A DNA stretch of 64,000 nt from Eopsaltria australis (GCA_034509425.1 JAVTVJ010000012.1:7661001-7725000); one strand, 5' to 3'; shown: positions 22,901 through 37,647, counted from the first letter of the stretch. Notes: generated by a model not told the origin, from the letters alone. Numbers and translations: made by a program.

Positions 22901-25821
22901 AAGTGTTTTATAAGGTTTATCCATAGTTTCCCCAAATTTTCTCATTTTCAGAGGGGAAGTTTTTAGTTGATCATAATGAAATGCTGAGGTTATGACTTCA
23001 GAAGAAACTGATCATAGTGACAGAAAATACTAACAAGGAAGTGGCTGCTACACTTAGTCTTAGTCATAGTCTTTCACAGAGACCAGGGAAAGAGCAAATT
23101 AAGTAGTGCTGTTTCCCAAGTCATTCACAATTAAGTGATGTATCTTAATATAACCAAATCTGCATTAATTACTGACAATAAATTAGCTCCTCTTTCAACA
23201 GAGAAAATGATGGAAGGCTTCTTTAGAAAATATGTATATATCTATATGGCCTCTCAAAGAACAGTGATAATTGCTTTGCATCACAATGTTAAAAATAGTT
23301 GTATGCATTGTTTAGAATGCAGAGACTGAAAACTGCATTAAGAATATTTGAGAACTGGAAATTCTATTACAGTCAACTTGAATCCTGATGGTGCAGTGCC
23401 ACATGAACTTTGGGAGATGTTACTCTGTCCAATAAAGGAACACAGCATCGATGCAGTTTAGTGGCCTGACTCCCACTTATGTGCTGCTCAAAAGCTTCTG
23501 TGCCATCAGGACAGTTCAGGTTTCCCTTAGGAAATTGATTTCCCATCAGAGGACACTCAGTCAAAGCGAGAAGATGGTGAAAATGGGAAATATGAGAAAA
23601 ATATTTCTGCCATTCACAAGCTTTTGGTCCAGTCAAAGAACCACCTTGTTTTGCGGCCTTGATGTCCGACCTGAGTCTTGCGCTGAAGTTCCTACCCTGA
23701 AAAGAGAGTGTTACAGCAAGTTTGTGCTTTCTCTGGATACTTTTTAGTTCTTAATTTGGAAAGATGTTGCAGTTCACTTTCACCTAGCAACTAAAGAAGT
23801 GGGGGGTTGTTTCACAAATGTGGTGTTTTTGTTGGGATGCTGTTCTATTAGAAATAAATGTTATTGTCCACATCTATAATTGGCAAAAACATGTTACTAG
23901 TGATGTATACAAATATTTTAAATTGATGATAAAACAGTGATTTCCAGAAAAGTATCATCTCTAATAAAGAGGTAGGAGCCATGATTTTACCTGAGAAGAA
24001 GAACAAATTAAATCTATGTAATTCCTGTGACGTTGTACTGTATTTTTTTAATGCATTACATTTAGGTCACAGAGTGGCTTTAGCTGTCCTTCACCCCTCT
24101 TTCCAGTAGCTACTCCATCCATGTCCAGCTTTGCCTTCTGAGCTGTGCCTGGGTACCTGGTTTTGTGCTTACATGGTGCATTACATCTGGAACTGGATAA
24201 TTAATGGGTTTTAATCTGGATCACTTTCCTGATTCAGTTCATCACACATCTACAGATCCCTCTGTCCTGACTCAGCTAAACAAGAAAGAATAAATGAGTG
24301 AAGAAAAAGTTCATCTGGGGCAGGATAAACCAACAAAGCCCTTGAAAAAAATATATGGGAAACTGTGGCCTCAGAAAAGATCAATTAGCTTTATGTCTTA
24401 ATTTGCTCTCTGGGAGAAATTAAAGAGAATTTACCAACTTGTAAGCAGACTGCCTATGAACACTTGGATCTGTTGTTATCTGTCATCTGCTTTTGATAAT
24501 ACAGTCTGACATTTGTTTATCAAGCTCATTCGCAGATGTGTATTCTCTGTTAATTAAAGCACAGTTTAAAAAATCTCTTTTCCTCCTTTTCTTCTCTTTT
24601 AATGAAATGTAAGAGCCCTCATTATCTTGCTGTTCTCTGATTGTGAGGTTTACAAGTCAACACTGATATGCATGTGTTTATTTGTGCTGAAGTATGTGAA
24701 TTGGCCTTGACAAAAATCTTGCATGATGTGATCTCTTTTCTTTGTATTTCTTTTGCTACATTAATTCAGTAGAAAAAGCCTTGATATTCAGCATCTTGCA
24801 ACATTGCTTTTTATTCTGCCTGCCTATCCATTTGTGTTGGGATAAATAATACTGTGCTATCTTGGTGAGATGACACCACTGCAGTTTTTATGCCAATTGT
24901 GACAGTAGTCTAATTGGTCTGAATGTCAGATTCTGTCAGTAGCTCAAAGGGTAATGTGGAGACTGATAAAGACTCAATAACTTTAGAATATGTAACTTGC
25001 TTTACCTACACCACAGGTAACTTAGAATGTGCATTTTATGTGCTATTATTATTTCTATGTGGTTAAACCCCCAAACTTTTAAGTGTCCACAAAGCCTGAC
25101 TGTGAGTAATCTTGTCTGATATTTAGATTTAGCAGAATAGTTAAACAGAAGTCAATTGAAGTTAGGAATACATGAAAGCATGTAAGTGGTTTTCGTAAGG
25201 GAAAATGTCCTTAAGTGTTTGCTTGAAAATGGATTTCAATTTCTATACAAATAACTAAAATTCACAGCAATGTGTGGAGTGTGACACATCGAAGGTCATG
25301 AACTGTTTAAAGCAATGGATGATTCATATCAAATACCTGATTTGATGAAGTGGCACTTTTGGATCTTAACCAAAATTCAGCTTAACAGATTATTTTCTAG
25401 AGTGTATTTGTAAATCCCTTCAGATTTTCACAGACAGAGTGGTAAAATGTTAGAGAACAACTTAGTTGCCATGACCGTAGCTGGAATGAAACACTTTGAA
25501 TTCTTCTTCTGGAAAAGCAGTAATTCATTTCTACCAGAAGGGGCTGCTCAGCAACTGTTCCTTGGTCACAAAACCAGTCCAAGAAGAAAAGCCTAGCTGT
25601 GCTGCAGATCTGTTTATGTCAGATGTTCACACGTGCCTCCCGAATTTCAGACAGCTTGCAAGAAATGTTCCTTTCCTGTGTGTGTGTGTGCACTTGTACA
25701 CCCTCATCAAGTCTCTTACGATGCCCTGAAACATCAGTCACAGGGTAGAATCTTTCACTCAATAATAGCAATGGCTCTGATTTGGATCTTCATGTCCCTG
25801 AGCCTCAGCTTTCATTAATCT

Positions 25822-25890
25822 AAATAATAATAAAGCTCAATAATGAAATAATTTTTAAAGTATTATTATCATAATAAATAAAATAATATT
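25822..25890. repeat. AT-rich low-complexity block
   Basis: AATAATAATAAAG followed by irregular ATT/ATA repeats, almost free of G and C. Confidence 0.75.
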
Positions 25891-28800
25891 TAAAAAACCC
25901 TTTTCACACCATTATGGCTCTTCTTATTACACTGATTGATTTACAGTTTTGTCAGAGAAGAGGAAGTGAGAATTCAAAGCGTTGCAATACTTCAGACAAA
26001 ATCCTGTGCTGTTTTTGCTTCACAGTGCCTTACCCATGTACCAGAGTTTACCTTAGTCTTGAAACACTGAGAGCAAACTGCCTTAGACGTCCATGACAGT
26101 AGTCTTTGAAATGTTGTCAGACTTCTAAGGTTTCTTAGATTTGTTCACAGAGTCTGCTCTGATATTTTTGCTCGCGCTCCAAAGCAACCTGAGCCTCCTT
26201 ATCTGCCAGCCTGGACCAATCAAGGTCCCTGCGTGGCCACTTGCCCTTCAAAGCTGTTGATCATGACTGCAGACAGTTCCTGGCAAGGCAGGCACATTTC
26301 CTCAGCATCCAGGAGCAGATGCCCTCATGTATGGGTGGAGTTAAGCATCAACTCTGTCTGACAACTTCTTTGGTAAAGGGTTTCTAGCTGTGCTCTTCAA
26401 GACAGAATACATATTTTTTCTTGCACAATTGTCTTGGATGGTGTCTTCTTGTCTTTGGTGTATGGCCCTGGGCAGCCACAGTGACTCCCTGTGATGTGTC
26501 TGGTCAGTTGGAGTAAGACACCCAGCTTCTGGAGGCAAATGGAGACTGGGAAAGCTGTGCCTCTACAGGCCTTGGGTGTCTGGTCTCTAACAAGGATGGG
26601 GCAAATGGAGACAGAGATGATGAGCTTTTGTGGGAGAGCTTTTCTGGGAGAGCTAAGCAGGAGGGAATGCAGGTCAGTGGTGACTTTTGGCACCTGCTGA
26701 ACACAGCCTGTGTCACCTGGTGACCTGTGTTCTCCCTTGTGGCACAAAGGGGGGCAGTAGCTCTCTCCACTTTGTCCTACCCTGCTGCAGCTGTACCCAG
26801 CACAAACCACTCCTCAGCCACACTTGCCTCTGCCACATTCTTGGAGGGCTCTCAGGTCTGTGGACCTGTTCTGGGGCCATGGGTTCACACTGAGGGAGAG
26901 CCTTCATCAAGTGCCAGTGCCAGGAACCCACAAGAGAGTGTCCCAGGCCCCAGAGCAGGGGACAGGAGGCTTCCCTCTGTGAGCAGACTGGTCTGGAGGC
27001 AGTGATGGCAGCCGGCTTTGAGGATTATCCTCTTGCCAAAGCTGTAGACAAGATTTGTGACTGAGCAGGGACTTCATTCCTGATTGACAGTGTCAGAGGT
27101 GCTAAAGCATTAGGAAAAGGGGTAGTTGTAACACCCCAAAGCTCTGTGTATGTGCAGGTTTAGTGGTTGCTGTTTGTCCCCACACAGCAGGAAAAAATTT
27201 AACTGGCCAAGGTATTAAACTTATGAACATGCTCTTGAGAGATGATTTTGATTTACACTGTCAAAGCATATACAGTAGAGGAGTCTTGTGTGTTCACATG
27301 CCATGAGTTATAAATGAGACAGTTCTGTTCATTCATTCACTGTCTTTAATGAACGCAAAGTAGAACACACTAGTGAAAAAAACTCTCTTTGTGCCACCAG
27401 GGATCTGGGCCTGACTGGCTTCAAAATATCTGAGCAAAAAGTGTGCATTACTTTCCGGCTGCATAGAAAAATGACGTAGCTTTTATCCTTTTTTATTCCC
27501 ATTTTTAGCTATAGCCCCTCTCATGTTTGGGTTTTGTTGTTTTGGGGGTTTTTTGGCCTCAGAGATATTTTCTTTCCAGGATTTTTTGTCCTTTGTCTGC
27601 AAGATTTCTGTTTACTGCCCTCCATGATCACTCCCACTTGAGTCAACATTTAGCACAAGATACAGAAGTCTAAGCTTCAATTTTTTATTCTCAGATGTTT
27701 CTCACAAAATCAGTGCTTTGGTTTTGAGCTCACACTTTGTAAGTGTGTTAAAGATGAGTATATTCACCAGTCCAAGACCTCTCTTATTTCCCTTCAGCTG
27801 CAGAGTGAGGTGAAGGCTGTGTCTACACGACAGCTTTTTTCCAACTTCAAATGGTGCCTTGATCTCCAAGCCACCTGTAAAAGCTTCCAGCTTTCTTTAA
27901 ATTGTGTCTAGTGCTCAGTTACCATCCATCTGAGAGACTGGGTCAGTGCTCAGGTCAGGGTTTGCAATCCATACAATGTTCTGTGGATGTGAAAATCAGG
28001 TTGGATGCTGGTTCAGAAACATCTCCTGAGCACACTTGATTCATATGAAAATGAGTCAAATACCATCATCCTCCACCTCACAGAGATGTGCTCTCCACTG
28101 GCTGTTTCACACCATGTGAACTCACATTAGTGTTCATCTTGCAACTCTGAGTTTTGCATTGATTATTTTAGAATCCTTTGCATGTACTTGCATATCTATT
28201 TACATTTGGAGGACTTGTTGGCAACAGTAAAAATGGAAGGGAAATTCCCCCAGTCACTAGTGTTGTGATAATGTTTCATGGTGTTTGATTCCAGAGCTCC
28301 AGCTTCACAGTGCATTTGTCCATTCATGTGGACACTGGCAATTCTGAGTGCATAATAGGTCTTTTCTCATCAGACATGCTCTGGAATGACTCTGGGGCAG
28401 TCCAGACAGGACAGAGTAGTCTCTACTGCTGTTCTTCCACAGGAGATATGGCAGCTAAGGGCTTGGGAAGCAGGTCAGTGAGTTCTGCATGGTGTTAGAA
28501 GCCATCAGCTTCCAGCTCTGTGTTGCCAAGCACTGATTCTTGAGTGCTTCTTTCTGAGTAGAGAGTGCATGGCAAGGTAATAAATGTATTTTTAAAAACT
28601 GCATTGGAATATTTGAGAGTAACCAAGCAACACAGGTAATACGCATTAAAAACGTAGTGCACAAGAGGACAAGGCAGCAAGAATTCTTCCACTAACATCT
28701 AAGTTACATGATTGACTCTCTGTGTCCTCACAGAGGTGTAAACCAGACTGGCCTTGTTGCAGACAAAGGATCTGTGCTGTTGGAGACTCCCTCTGCAGCC

Positions 28801-29494
28801 TTCAAGTTTTCCATGCTCACACCTGGCACTGCCTTTAGTTAGAGAAGAGTCTGTAGGAGATCATCCCTTAGAGGAGGCAGTTAGTGGGCAGCAGTGCTTT
28901 GGAAGAAGTGTTTTTGCAATACTTTGCTGTTGCCTGGGGAACCTGTGTTTCTGCCAAGAGAACTTTAAAAATGCCATGGCATTCTGCCCCAGGGTCTTCT
29001 AGAGCTGAGCAAGGGTGCAAACCACATTCCAGTTAAGTGACTTCAGCAAGCTGCTCACCATCACCTTAGGTCTGTTCCACTTTTCTTAAATTGGCTCTGC
29101 ATTTTTTACAGCTGAGAGGAAAAAGGCAAACAAGATTAAAGCAATTGTATTGGAGAGAGAACAGATCATCCCCAGGGATAATTTGGCGTTTAGGTTCATT
29201 ACATCAGTGTACATTCACCACTGTCACTGATATTGCTTTGCTGACTAATTGTGTAGGTCTTTAAACTTCTGCTCCTAAAAATCCCATGGGAATTGATGAC
29301 TCTACTCAGTGCACTCACAGAGTCACACAACCCTTGGCAGAGCCTAACTTTTGCGTGGATACCTCAATCCTAAATTCTGCTGGGAGCCCCAGGACAGGAG
29401 TTTCCCCCCTGTGCAGGAGGTCAGGAGCCCACCCAGTGTGGGATGTGTTCAGAGCTCTTTTCCTGCTAGCTCTTGGGTTAGGTGTGTCACAGGT

Positions 29495-29590
29495 TCATGT
29501 GTTCTCCTTCAGCTAAGACAGGCTGGAAACCTAAACTGCCCAGTGATCTCAGGATCTCCCTTCCAACATAAATGATTCTGTGATTTCATA
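29495..29590 (+). repeat. CR1 LINE 3'-end fragment
   Basis: AGGATCTCCCTTCCAACATA followed by AATGATTCTGTGATTTC is a diverged CR1 3' terminus ending in the ATTCTGTG-type octamer repeat, in sense orientation. The 5' limit is uncertain; homology may reach back to about 29290. Confidence 0.75.
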
Positions 29591-31656
29591 ATGTGAGCTT
29601 TAGTCCTAGGTACACATTCCTTGGAAGCAATCTGCCTATGGATACAGAATATTTGTAAAGCAGGATGCTGAAATCTCAGGAGATTACTAGCATTACATTT
29701 GGCAGTATTCTTTCTTCATCTTTTATCTGTGAACAAGGAGGAAATACTTTAAAATATTTAAACAAAACAATTTTAAGGATTTGCTTCATACAAAATATGC
29801 ACTTAGCTAAAGTAATGCAAAACAATTTAGGTTACTATGAAATTTTGCATAAGCATCCTTAGGAGCTTCTTCTGTTGTTTGGAGGCCTTCCCATCTCTCT
29901 TTCTTAGCAACAGCATTTCTGGCTGTGTTTCTGCAGGAAGGACATTAACTGTTACCTGTTACCATGTGAGCTAAGCAAATATCCTTAGAACTTTTCAATC
30001 CCCCAGCTCCTCTCCCATGTATACTCATACACACAGCCTCTCTGTCCCATTTCTTGAGGACTCAGATGCACAACTCCTGTAAAAGACAATGTTTTCACTG
30101 TGGTACACTGATGTTATCCCTGAAGCAGCTCAAACGTGGCTGATGAATAACATGTATTCCTCTTTTCTGAGGAGCTGACAACATTGTCACTTCCCTGGGA
30201 AGGCAATAATATCCTCAGTTACTTGGTGTCCATTCAAGTCATCTTGCACCAGTTGTTTGAATTTCAGTGCCATGTGGCACAAGAATTCACTGGCACAGAG
30301 CAATATCATTGACTGCTGCATTGGTGGAAAGAAATGGGCATCCTGAGGATCTCCTAAAATTCACAAGTCTTAGGAGGTTGTTTATGGACAGTATGTGATA
30401 GGTAGGTCTCTCTCATGCCTTTGAAAATAGCAGGGGTTGTTCAGTGAGGACCTGTGAGATAGCACACCTTGCTTTGAATCACAAGCTTCTACTTTCAATT
30501 CTAAATTTTTTTTGTTCTCCATTTGTGGGCCTAAGTAATAATGCCAGAAGTTTCTCAGGGAGTAGAGAGAGAGATAAAAGAGGAATACAGATGTTCTTCA
30601 GAGGACAGAGATGGAGGGCAGGTATTTACCGCCTGGCTACTGCCTGACTACTAGCCTGACTACTAGGTCAAGTCCTTCAGAACAATTACATCAGCCCCAA
30701 ACAGATTGTAATTGAAAGGGATTTGCAATTGCTGAGAAGAGGAGAAATGGGAGTTTTCACCTAACCTTAAAGAAAAATATGAATGTTGTACTTCCCCAAC
30801 ATGCCCATACCCATCCCCAGCAACTGCCTCTGCACTTTAGCTCCCTTTCAGGAAAGCTTCTTTGCCTTGTCCTTCAATCCTCCATCAATGCAAATGAGAG
30901 ATGGGTGAGCAAGTACGCCTTGTCCTCTAAGACAAGGACCATCAACAAAGCAGGTGATATTGGGAGCTTCCTGCTGCTCCAGTGTTTTCCTCTAATACAG
31001 GCCATCAAAGTGAGCAATGCAATTCAAGGGTGGGAATGAATCAGGGAGATCCAACTTCATCTGACTGCTGCATCACATTTCTGGTCCCTCTACTTTGCTG
31101 TTTAAGTGACATTTCCCTTCATTTTTCTTTCAGGAATATTAACTCTAATGGTGTGTTCTATATATAATCTCTTTGTAATTTCACTGCTGAAATAGGCAGT
31201 TCTGGACATGGTTCCACCAGTGTGGACATAGTTGGGGACCTGGCTTGCCCTGTGGCATTGTCATGTCTCATAGTGCTAGCATCTAATCCGAGCTGTCAGC
31301 TGCAGTGACAGCCTGTGTGTTCTGGGATTGATGTGAAGGTGTGCAGAACTGGGATTGGACAAGGAGGCCACGTCAGCATTGCTGCACCCTTTAATTCAGT
31401 GACACGGGCTATGCAGGGCAGTGCAGGTGAATGGGAGCACTGGGCAGGAGGGAGAGGCACAACACAGCTCACAGAGGCTTCCAGGAAGAGCATGCCCACA
31501 GTGGCAGGGTACACAGAGGGTTTCTGGCTTCTCAGTTCACATAGGTCAAAAATTGCTATGGATCAATGCTCGTTGCACTGAGTTCTGCAGCAATGGTCTA
31601 GGCTGCAACACAGGAGACCTGCTGTGATAGCCTTGGAAATTCTGTTTATGTGTTAC

Positions 31657-31697
31657 AAATTGCAGTTGTAAATTTGTGTAAGTTACAACTGCAATTT
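31657..31697. repeat. Perfect 15-bp inverted repeat
   Basis: AAATTGCAGTTGTAA at 31657-31671 and its exact reverse complement at 31683-31697, separated by 11 nt. Could fold as a hairpin. No gene context; it is not long enough to be a typical pre-miRNA stem. Confidence 0.8.
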
Positions 31698-34657
31698 TAA
31701 AAGGTTTAGAGGAATTAGGCATTCATGAAGCTCTATATTGCTTTACCAGTCATATTCACTAGGAGATGTTTCTTTATTTTTTTGCTCAGAGAAGGCCATC
31801 TCACGGGGTGGTCTGAATTCTAGATGAGATTATCATGAAAATATTGTGTTCAGATGTGGATGAAGCACTGTAAATATCATTAGTCTTTCAGAGACACTTG
31901 GCAGGCAGCACAGTAAGCTGCATAGAGCAGCAGGCAGAGTGTAACATGGCCTTTTCTTGAGACTGAAGAGATGCATTTCAACAAAAGCCCCTAATACCTG
32001 TCAATATTTCAATAGCTCAGGCTAACAGCTGCTGGTAAAACTATGGTGGAGGTGCCTTAGGACACAGCACAGCACTGTGTGTGCAGCTTGGCACTGTTTA
32101 TTCTGGTCTGTTGGGAAGGTCTCCTTCAGCTTGGTAAGTGCTGCTGCAAAAAATAGACTGAAATTCTGAATTGATTTCCATGTATGTAGACTGAGTGGAG
32201 ATACAGAAATTGCTTCAAAGAGGCTGGGTGGAACAAACCTGGATAGGTTCCAATGGGAGTGTCCAGCTGAAGCACAGAGGCAGAGCAGTTATGGGGCTGC
32301 TACTAATCCAGCAAAGCAAAAGAGCCACCTTTGCTTCTTTCCCATATTCCCACATTCCTTCCCCCACTTCCCCAACATTTCTGTCACATGCCAGTCTGAA
32401 CGAAGTGACTTGACTATTCCTGTGGAAAGGTGTTGCTGTCAAAAGAGGCTCTGTTAGTGGGTCTGAAGGTATCCTGGCTGATGGAAGAGAAAGGAAAGTA
32501 GGTGCCTTGGATGGCTGTCCACACTGAAAATCAGCCTCTGAAACTGCCAGCAGCAAGATTAAAGAGTTAATCATTCTTCAGTATGCTGCAATGTATACCT
32601 CTACTGCATAGTTCCAAGCAATGAGCATTTGAAACACATAAAGCATGTTCATTCTCTAGATATTTGGTAAGGAAAAAATGTGGCTGCATTTTTCAAATAC
32701 AATGTTTGTCTAGAAACAGTTCACCAGCTCTAATCAAACCCATCTATCTTCTTATAACTCAGTGTCAGACAGTAATTACAGTCAGTTATGTTAGCAGACT
32801 ACAAACAAATTTGCTGAAAGGGAAATTTAGGGTATTTTTTGTAATGCATATGTGGAGGGAAGAAGAGCTAATGCCCTAGAATATTGCAAATGGTTAATTG
32901 ATGGGCTTTAGACCTCACTAATTCGAAAAGATTTGCCTTGCAGAGCACTGCAACTTCTGCCCATTTTCCTGTAGAAGTAGAAATGGTTTATTCAACACTA
33001 AAAGGTATTTTAGTCCTAGTTACATATGTATACAAATATACAGAAACTATTCATAGCAAAACAATGCAAATAACACTGGCAAGACAAATGGCCAAAAGCA
33101 ACCAAATGCAACAGCCTCCACTGTCTGCTCTGCCTTCATAAACCTTCCTTAACAGGCTTGTGCTGTGAGATGATCTCTGTTCTCATGACTGTAAATAATT
33201 ATTCCCACACAGTCTATCTCCTGCTGTTACTCTCAGGGCCTAGATTGACAAGAGGGAGCAAGTCCTCTAGTTTTCTGACTCTTGCTGTTTATTCTTAAGC
33301 TTCTCTCAACAAGGAAGCACAGTTATAAACCCAGTGTCAGATGGAGTAACCCGTTTGCCTTCCACCAACACCCCTGCTCTCACAGTCAAGTTATGAGACA
33401 TTAAACTTTCCCTTCCATGATACACACATTTTATTCCAAGTATTGAACACTCTTGCTGTCCTTGCAATGAGTTTAGCACTAATATTCACTCAGTGTTATT
33501 AACCTTGCTCTAATTTGGGCTAATAGCATCAGAGCTGTTCAGTCTTTCTCCTCATACCTCAGGAGAATGTTCACAGAATTATGTGTGTCTCAGTTCAGAG
33601 AACTGAGTGTGCCTTGCTGTCTGGTTTACTCCTGAAAGATGTACAGAAAACATCACTTTATATAACAATGGCCTTGGACAAACAAGGGATTTCCCTTATA
33701 GCCTGTGTGAGAAAAAAATTATTTTGGACACGTAGGAAGATACTGCTGGTGATTTCTAAAAGGAAGGTGACTTGATCACATGTGTCTTGTACTGTTGGGT
33801 CCTGTCTCCCAGTTCTCTGCCCTCAGAGGAGTCCCTTACTACAGAAATGCAGGGTCTTTCGTGCTTTGACCAGCCTGTTCTGGATACAACTGGCTGTGCC
33901 ATGGCTGTATCCATGGAGAGAGGCTGTGGGGCCCTGCTGGAGGACATCATCTGCCATTATCTACTGGCTTCCACTGGTGACCAGGGACTTCAGACAAGCC
34001 TCCCACACCACCAATGGATTCAATATTGCCCAGTGCATCAGAAAATGCTGTATTGAACTGAAAAGGGAGGTGTCTCACTAAAACCAGGACACAGGATAAC
34101 TCCACTAATATTAGTCTGAGTAGTTAGAATTCAACAAAAAAGCAGACAAAGAATCCAGCACATGAAGGGAGTTGTATTTTATATCAGTATTCCAAAAGTC
34201 TGGAACAGTATCCCAAAATAACTCTTCCAGACCCTTCACACCTCATACGAATAAACAGGATGGGTTGTGTAGAATGCCTGGAAGTGAAGCAGAGCAGGGG
34301 CAGGAAGAACAATGCTTGTCTAACATCACACATCTAATTTTATTCTGCTGAAACTGTGCCCTTGCTTTTCCCCATGGACTACTCCTTTTAAAGTGATCAG
34401 TCAGTGGTATTTTTGTGCAGTTTCTCAGGGACATCAGGTGCTGTTTAGAGGACTTCTGATGCTTTGGACAATGTGTGGTGTACTTGTGGGATATTTGATT
34501 TTTACCAGAGTATGAAAGATGGAATATGAAAAATTCTAAAGAAGCTTGAGTTTGCCCTGCTGTTCCAAGTAAATGGTTATTCTCACAGTAAAATGTATGA
34601 ATGTTTATTTTATGGATAATATTTTACTAGCAAATGCAAACCTAAACTTTTATCTAG

Positions 34658-34720
34658 AACATGAGGAGGAAAACAACAGTGATGCAGCCACCTCTGAGGA
34701 TGCAACGACCAGCAAGACAG
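34658..34720 (+). other. Exon-like open segment, unidentified (acidic)
   Basis: Acceptor CTTTTATCTAG and donor ACAG|GTATTG bound 63 nt. In the frame that enters and leaves in phase 1 it encodes an acidic Ser/Thr/Asp/Glu-rich stretch (HEEENNSDAATSEDATTSKT). A second frame is also open (NMRRKTTV...). Its exit phase fits the entry phase of the segment at 40089. Function and family unknown; chance is a real alternative. Confidence 0.22.
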
Positions 34721-34829
34721 GTATTGTGGGAAAATTTTGGGCAAGTGTTCTTCATTTAAAGTAAGTGCCATATACTCACAGAGGTGGAATACCTTTTATT
34801 GTCTTGATGAAGTACTTGATAATCTCTGT

Positions 34830-34967
34830 TGTTATCATATCTGATATCAGACGGTGCCCTCAGGCACACAGTGTGATTCTCAGGGTGTCCTGCACAAGTC
34901 AGAGTTGGACTCCATGATCCTGATGGGATTCCTTCCAGCTCAGCACATTCTCTGATTCTGTGATCAT
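34830..34967 (+). repeat. CR1 LINE 3'-end fragment
   Basis: GTTGGACTCCATGATCCTGA, then GGGATTCCTTCCAGCTCAG and CTGATTCTGTGATC, is a sense-orientation CR1 3' end with the usual 3' octamer. The left limit is approximate. Confidence 0.85.
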
Positions 34968-37647
34968 GTAACTATTTTATGTTGAGATGTCACAAGAGAT
35001 CAAGACATCTGTGAAATTTGGAAGCCTCATTATACTGGTGGTTACCTGACACATATTGAGGGCAGTGACCCAATGTCATGTACCTATAGGGTGGATTACA
35101 GCAGCCTCAAAACAAAAGCACCTTTTTGGGTTCACTGTTTGTTCTAGGGCTCGCCTCTGGGGTGACTACTGACACATTTAGGGGCAAGCCCGGGTCTGCA
35201 CACAGAGCTCAGAGCAGCCTACAAGGCTGCAATTAGAGCCCCATCTACCCCATGGGCTGATTTTAAAAAAAGGCTGTAGAAGGGAGGAGAACTGAAACTG
35301 TCTCTCAGAAAGCCCCCTTGTGCCTTAATCATTGGAATACTTTTGACCACAATCTTGCTGCTGAAAGCCAGCCCTCAAGGGCAGCTGAGAAGTGCTAATA
35401 CAGCTGCTGCAGAAAGCCAAAGGGCTGAGTAGGTATAGGTGGCACCAGGGCTGGTGCACTGTGGTTTTAGGGAATTTAGATACTGGATGTACAATTGGTA
35501 GTTAGACCACTGTCTTCTCTCCTTGGGCTACCAAGTGTGTGTATTGGCCTCAGAAAGATAACAAGTCTTGGTTTGAACAGGACCATGTGTGAAGGAAAGT
35601 GTGTCCTCAATGCATCACTGAGCACCTGAATGCTGCTCTTGATCTGCAGTGACAATTTAGCAAAGAATTGCCTTGAAGTTCAGGATGTGTGAAGTCTCTA
35701 TAGTCTGCACACCCAGGAGTTCTTTTAGAAAAGTACTACTTTTTCTTTTCTGGAACTCACTTCTGTTAAGTATTTTCCCATTAGCTTGAATTTGTTTCTC
35801 TCCCTCCTTTATGATCCAGTCATGAAGAGCATGCCAGGGCTGGCTGTAGGGATTTTAATTCCACTGAGAAATGGGATGTTCCTCATGTCCCATATACCTC
35901 CACATCAGCTTGCTGCATTAATCTTCTCCCATCATGAGTTCCCTGTTCTCTTAACTGGGCAATGACAACCATTTCCATGATATCCTGATGGTGATGGTTT
36001 ATTATTTAACAGCGCTGTAGTTGTTGCCAAATGAAGCAGAGCATTTCTTTTCTCCCACACCATGGGAAGAATAAAGTTTTCTGACAGTTTTCTGACAGCT
36101 GTAAACTGTATTTAGCTGACCCAATGGTGCTTTGCATCCCTTCACATCCAAATGTCTGGGGCAAGGAAGGAGACAAAACTGCTAGACATCATGGCACCTT
36201 CTCACAAATAATTTTGGTTATTTTAGTAGATTACTATTTATCTGCAATAAATGTCTGCCTTAGACAGAAGGATGTTTGTAGGGTGTTAAGCCCAATCAGA
36301 TGTACCATCATCCATTCTCTGACAACCACTTGCCACGTCAGAGGTGTTCAGTGTTCTGGCTGTGGCTGATTTGCCTTATGAATTACTGGCACCCACGCTG
36401 GGGAGCTGGCATGCAACCAGCAGATAAGAGTTGAGCAATGCTGGCAAGAGGCCTCACTCAGGGGCTCACTGCTTCTTCTGATTCATGACAATGACTAAAG
36501 TTTTGCAGAATAGGCAGCCTAATCTTTAAATTTTCTTGGGTTTCTCATTTTTAAAAAATGTCTTAGCTGCTTGTTTAATTTGTTAATTTGTTTGTATCTT
36601 AACTTTTTTTTTTTTTTTAATTTGCTTATCTTTTTCAAATCTGAGATTACTGAATGTCTCACTTTATCATTGGAGGCTGATCTTTCTTGCCATGATTTAT
36701 CCTGGGCAAATCCTCATCACCCCCAGTAACTTCCACAGTGTGCACTAGCAGTTTTGTCTCATGAAAAATAGTTTTATGAGAAGCTTAATAGCTAAAAGCA
36801 TAGCAGAAAAAAAAAACAGATAGAGACTATTGTTTATAATGCTAAGATGATGTAAAATCTTTGTCTCTGAAAAAATTATAATAACTTTATTATGGTATAA
36901 TAATCAGCACTCTGGGTCACCATATTTGCTCAGGACTAGCCCTTTGTCTGGTGCAAATATGTACAGCTTCACTAATCTTAATTTACTGTGATGTACATTA
37001 GGTGAGGTTATGGCCTCTAAGCTGTTATTCACAGCACAGTTCTGTCACTCAGATGAAGAATGCTTGGGCCTGCATATTAAATATTTCTACTTATCCTCCT
37101 TCCAGTGCTGAAGAGCATTTCTCACTCCATGTTATTCCAAAGCTCATGGCACATACGTTTATTCATAAGCCAAAAATGGGACTATTTGAAAAGTTTCTTC
37201 AGCATTTGGACCTTGCAGTTTGTCTATTGAGTTAGTCTTGTGTGATGGATGTGAGACTTATTCCAGCTTTTCCTGTGGGAAATGGTGGCGGCTGGTTTCA
37301 TTCCTAATGCGTGCTTGGAAATTTGCTGTGCAGGAGCTGAAAGCCAAATGTGAACTTTTCTACGTGTGAATTACCTCCCAGAGGAGAACAACTCTTCCAG
37401 ATGTAGCTGTACATTGCAGTGATAATGGAAAATAAGCCTCAACTCCTGAAAGAAAATATCACTAGCAGAGAGTGAAGATTTTGCTGGAACAAGCCTGGAG
37501 TGCACAATGTTAAGATGACAGCAGAGGGTTTTCTGGAGCAGTTGCTTCATGTTTTCTTCCTAATGTGCTTTCCTGTAGAATGTCCTGCAACCAGCCACAC
37601 AAATGCATAAAACTAGGAAGCTTTGAATTCATGGATTCCTTTTACTG

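Larger units (their letters stand above)
18486..29490. other. Intergenic, mostly unassigned
   Basis: No convincing gene. AT-rich sequence with low-complexity AT blocks (25822-25890) and a moderately GC-rich stretch at 26.4-27.0 kb that carries overlapping open frames on both strands without coding signals. One splice-bounded open segment lies at 19820-19919 and a weaker one at 25538 (see findings). Confidence 0.6.

Noticed and set aside
26397..27005. Overlapping open frames on both strands in a GC-richer stretch
   Set aside because: Frames open on both strands at once, as expected from base composition; no family resemblance.
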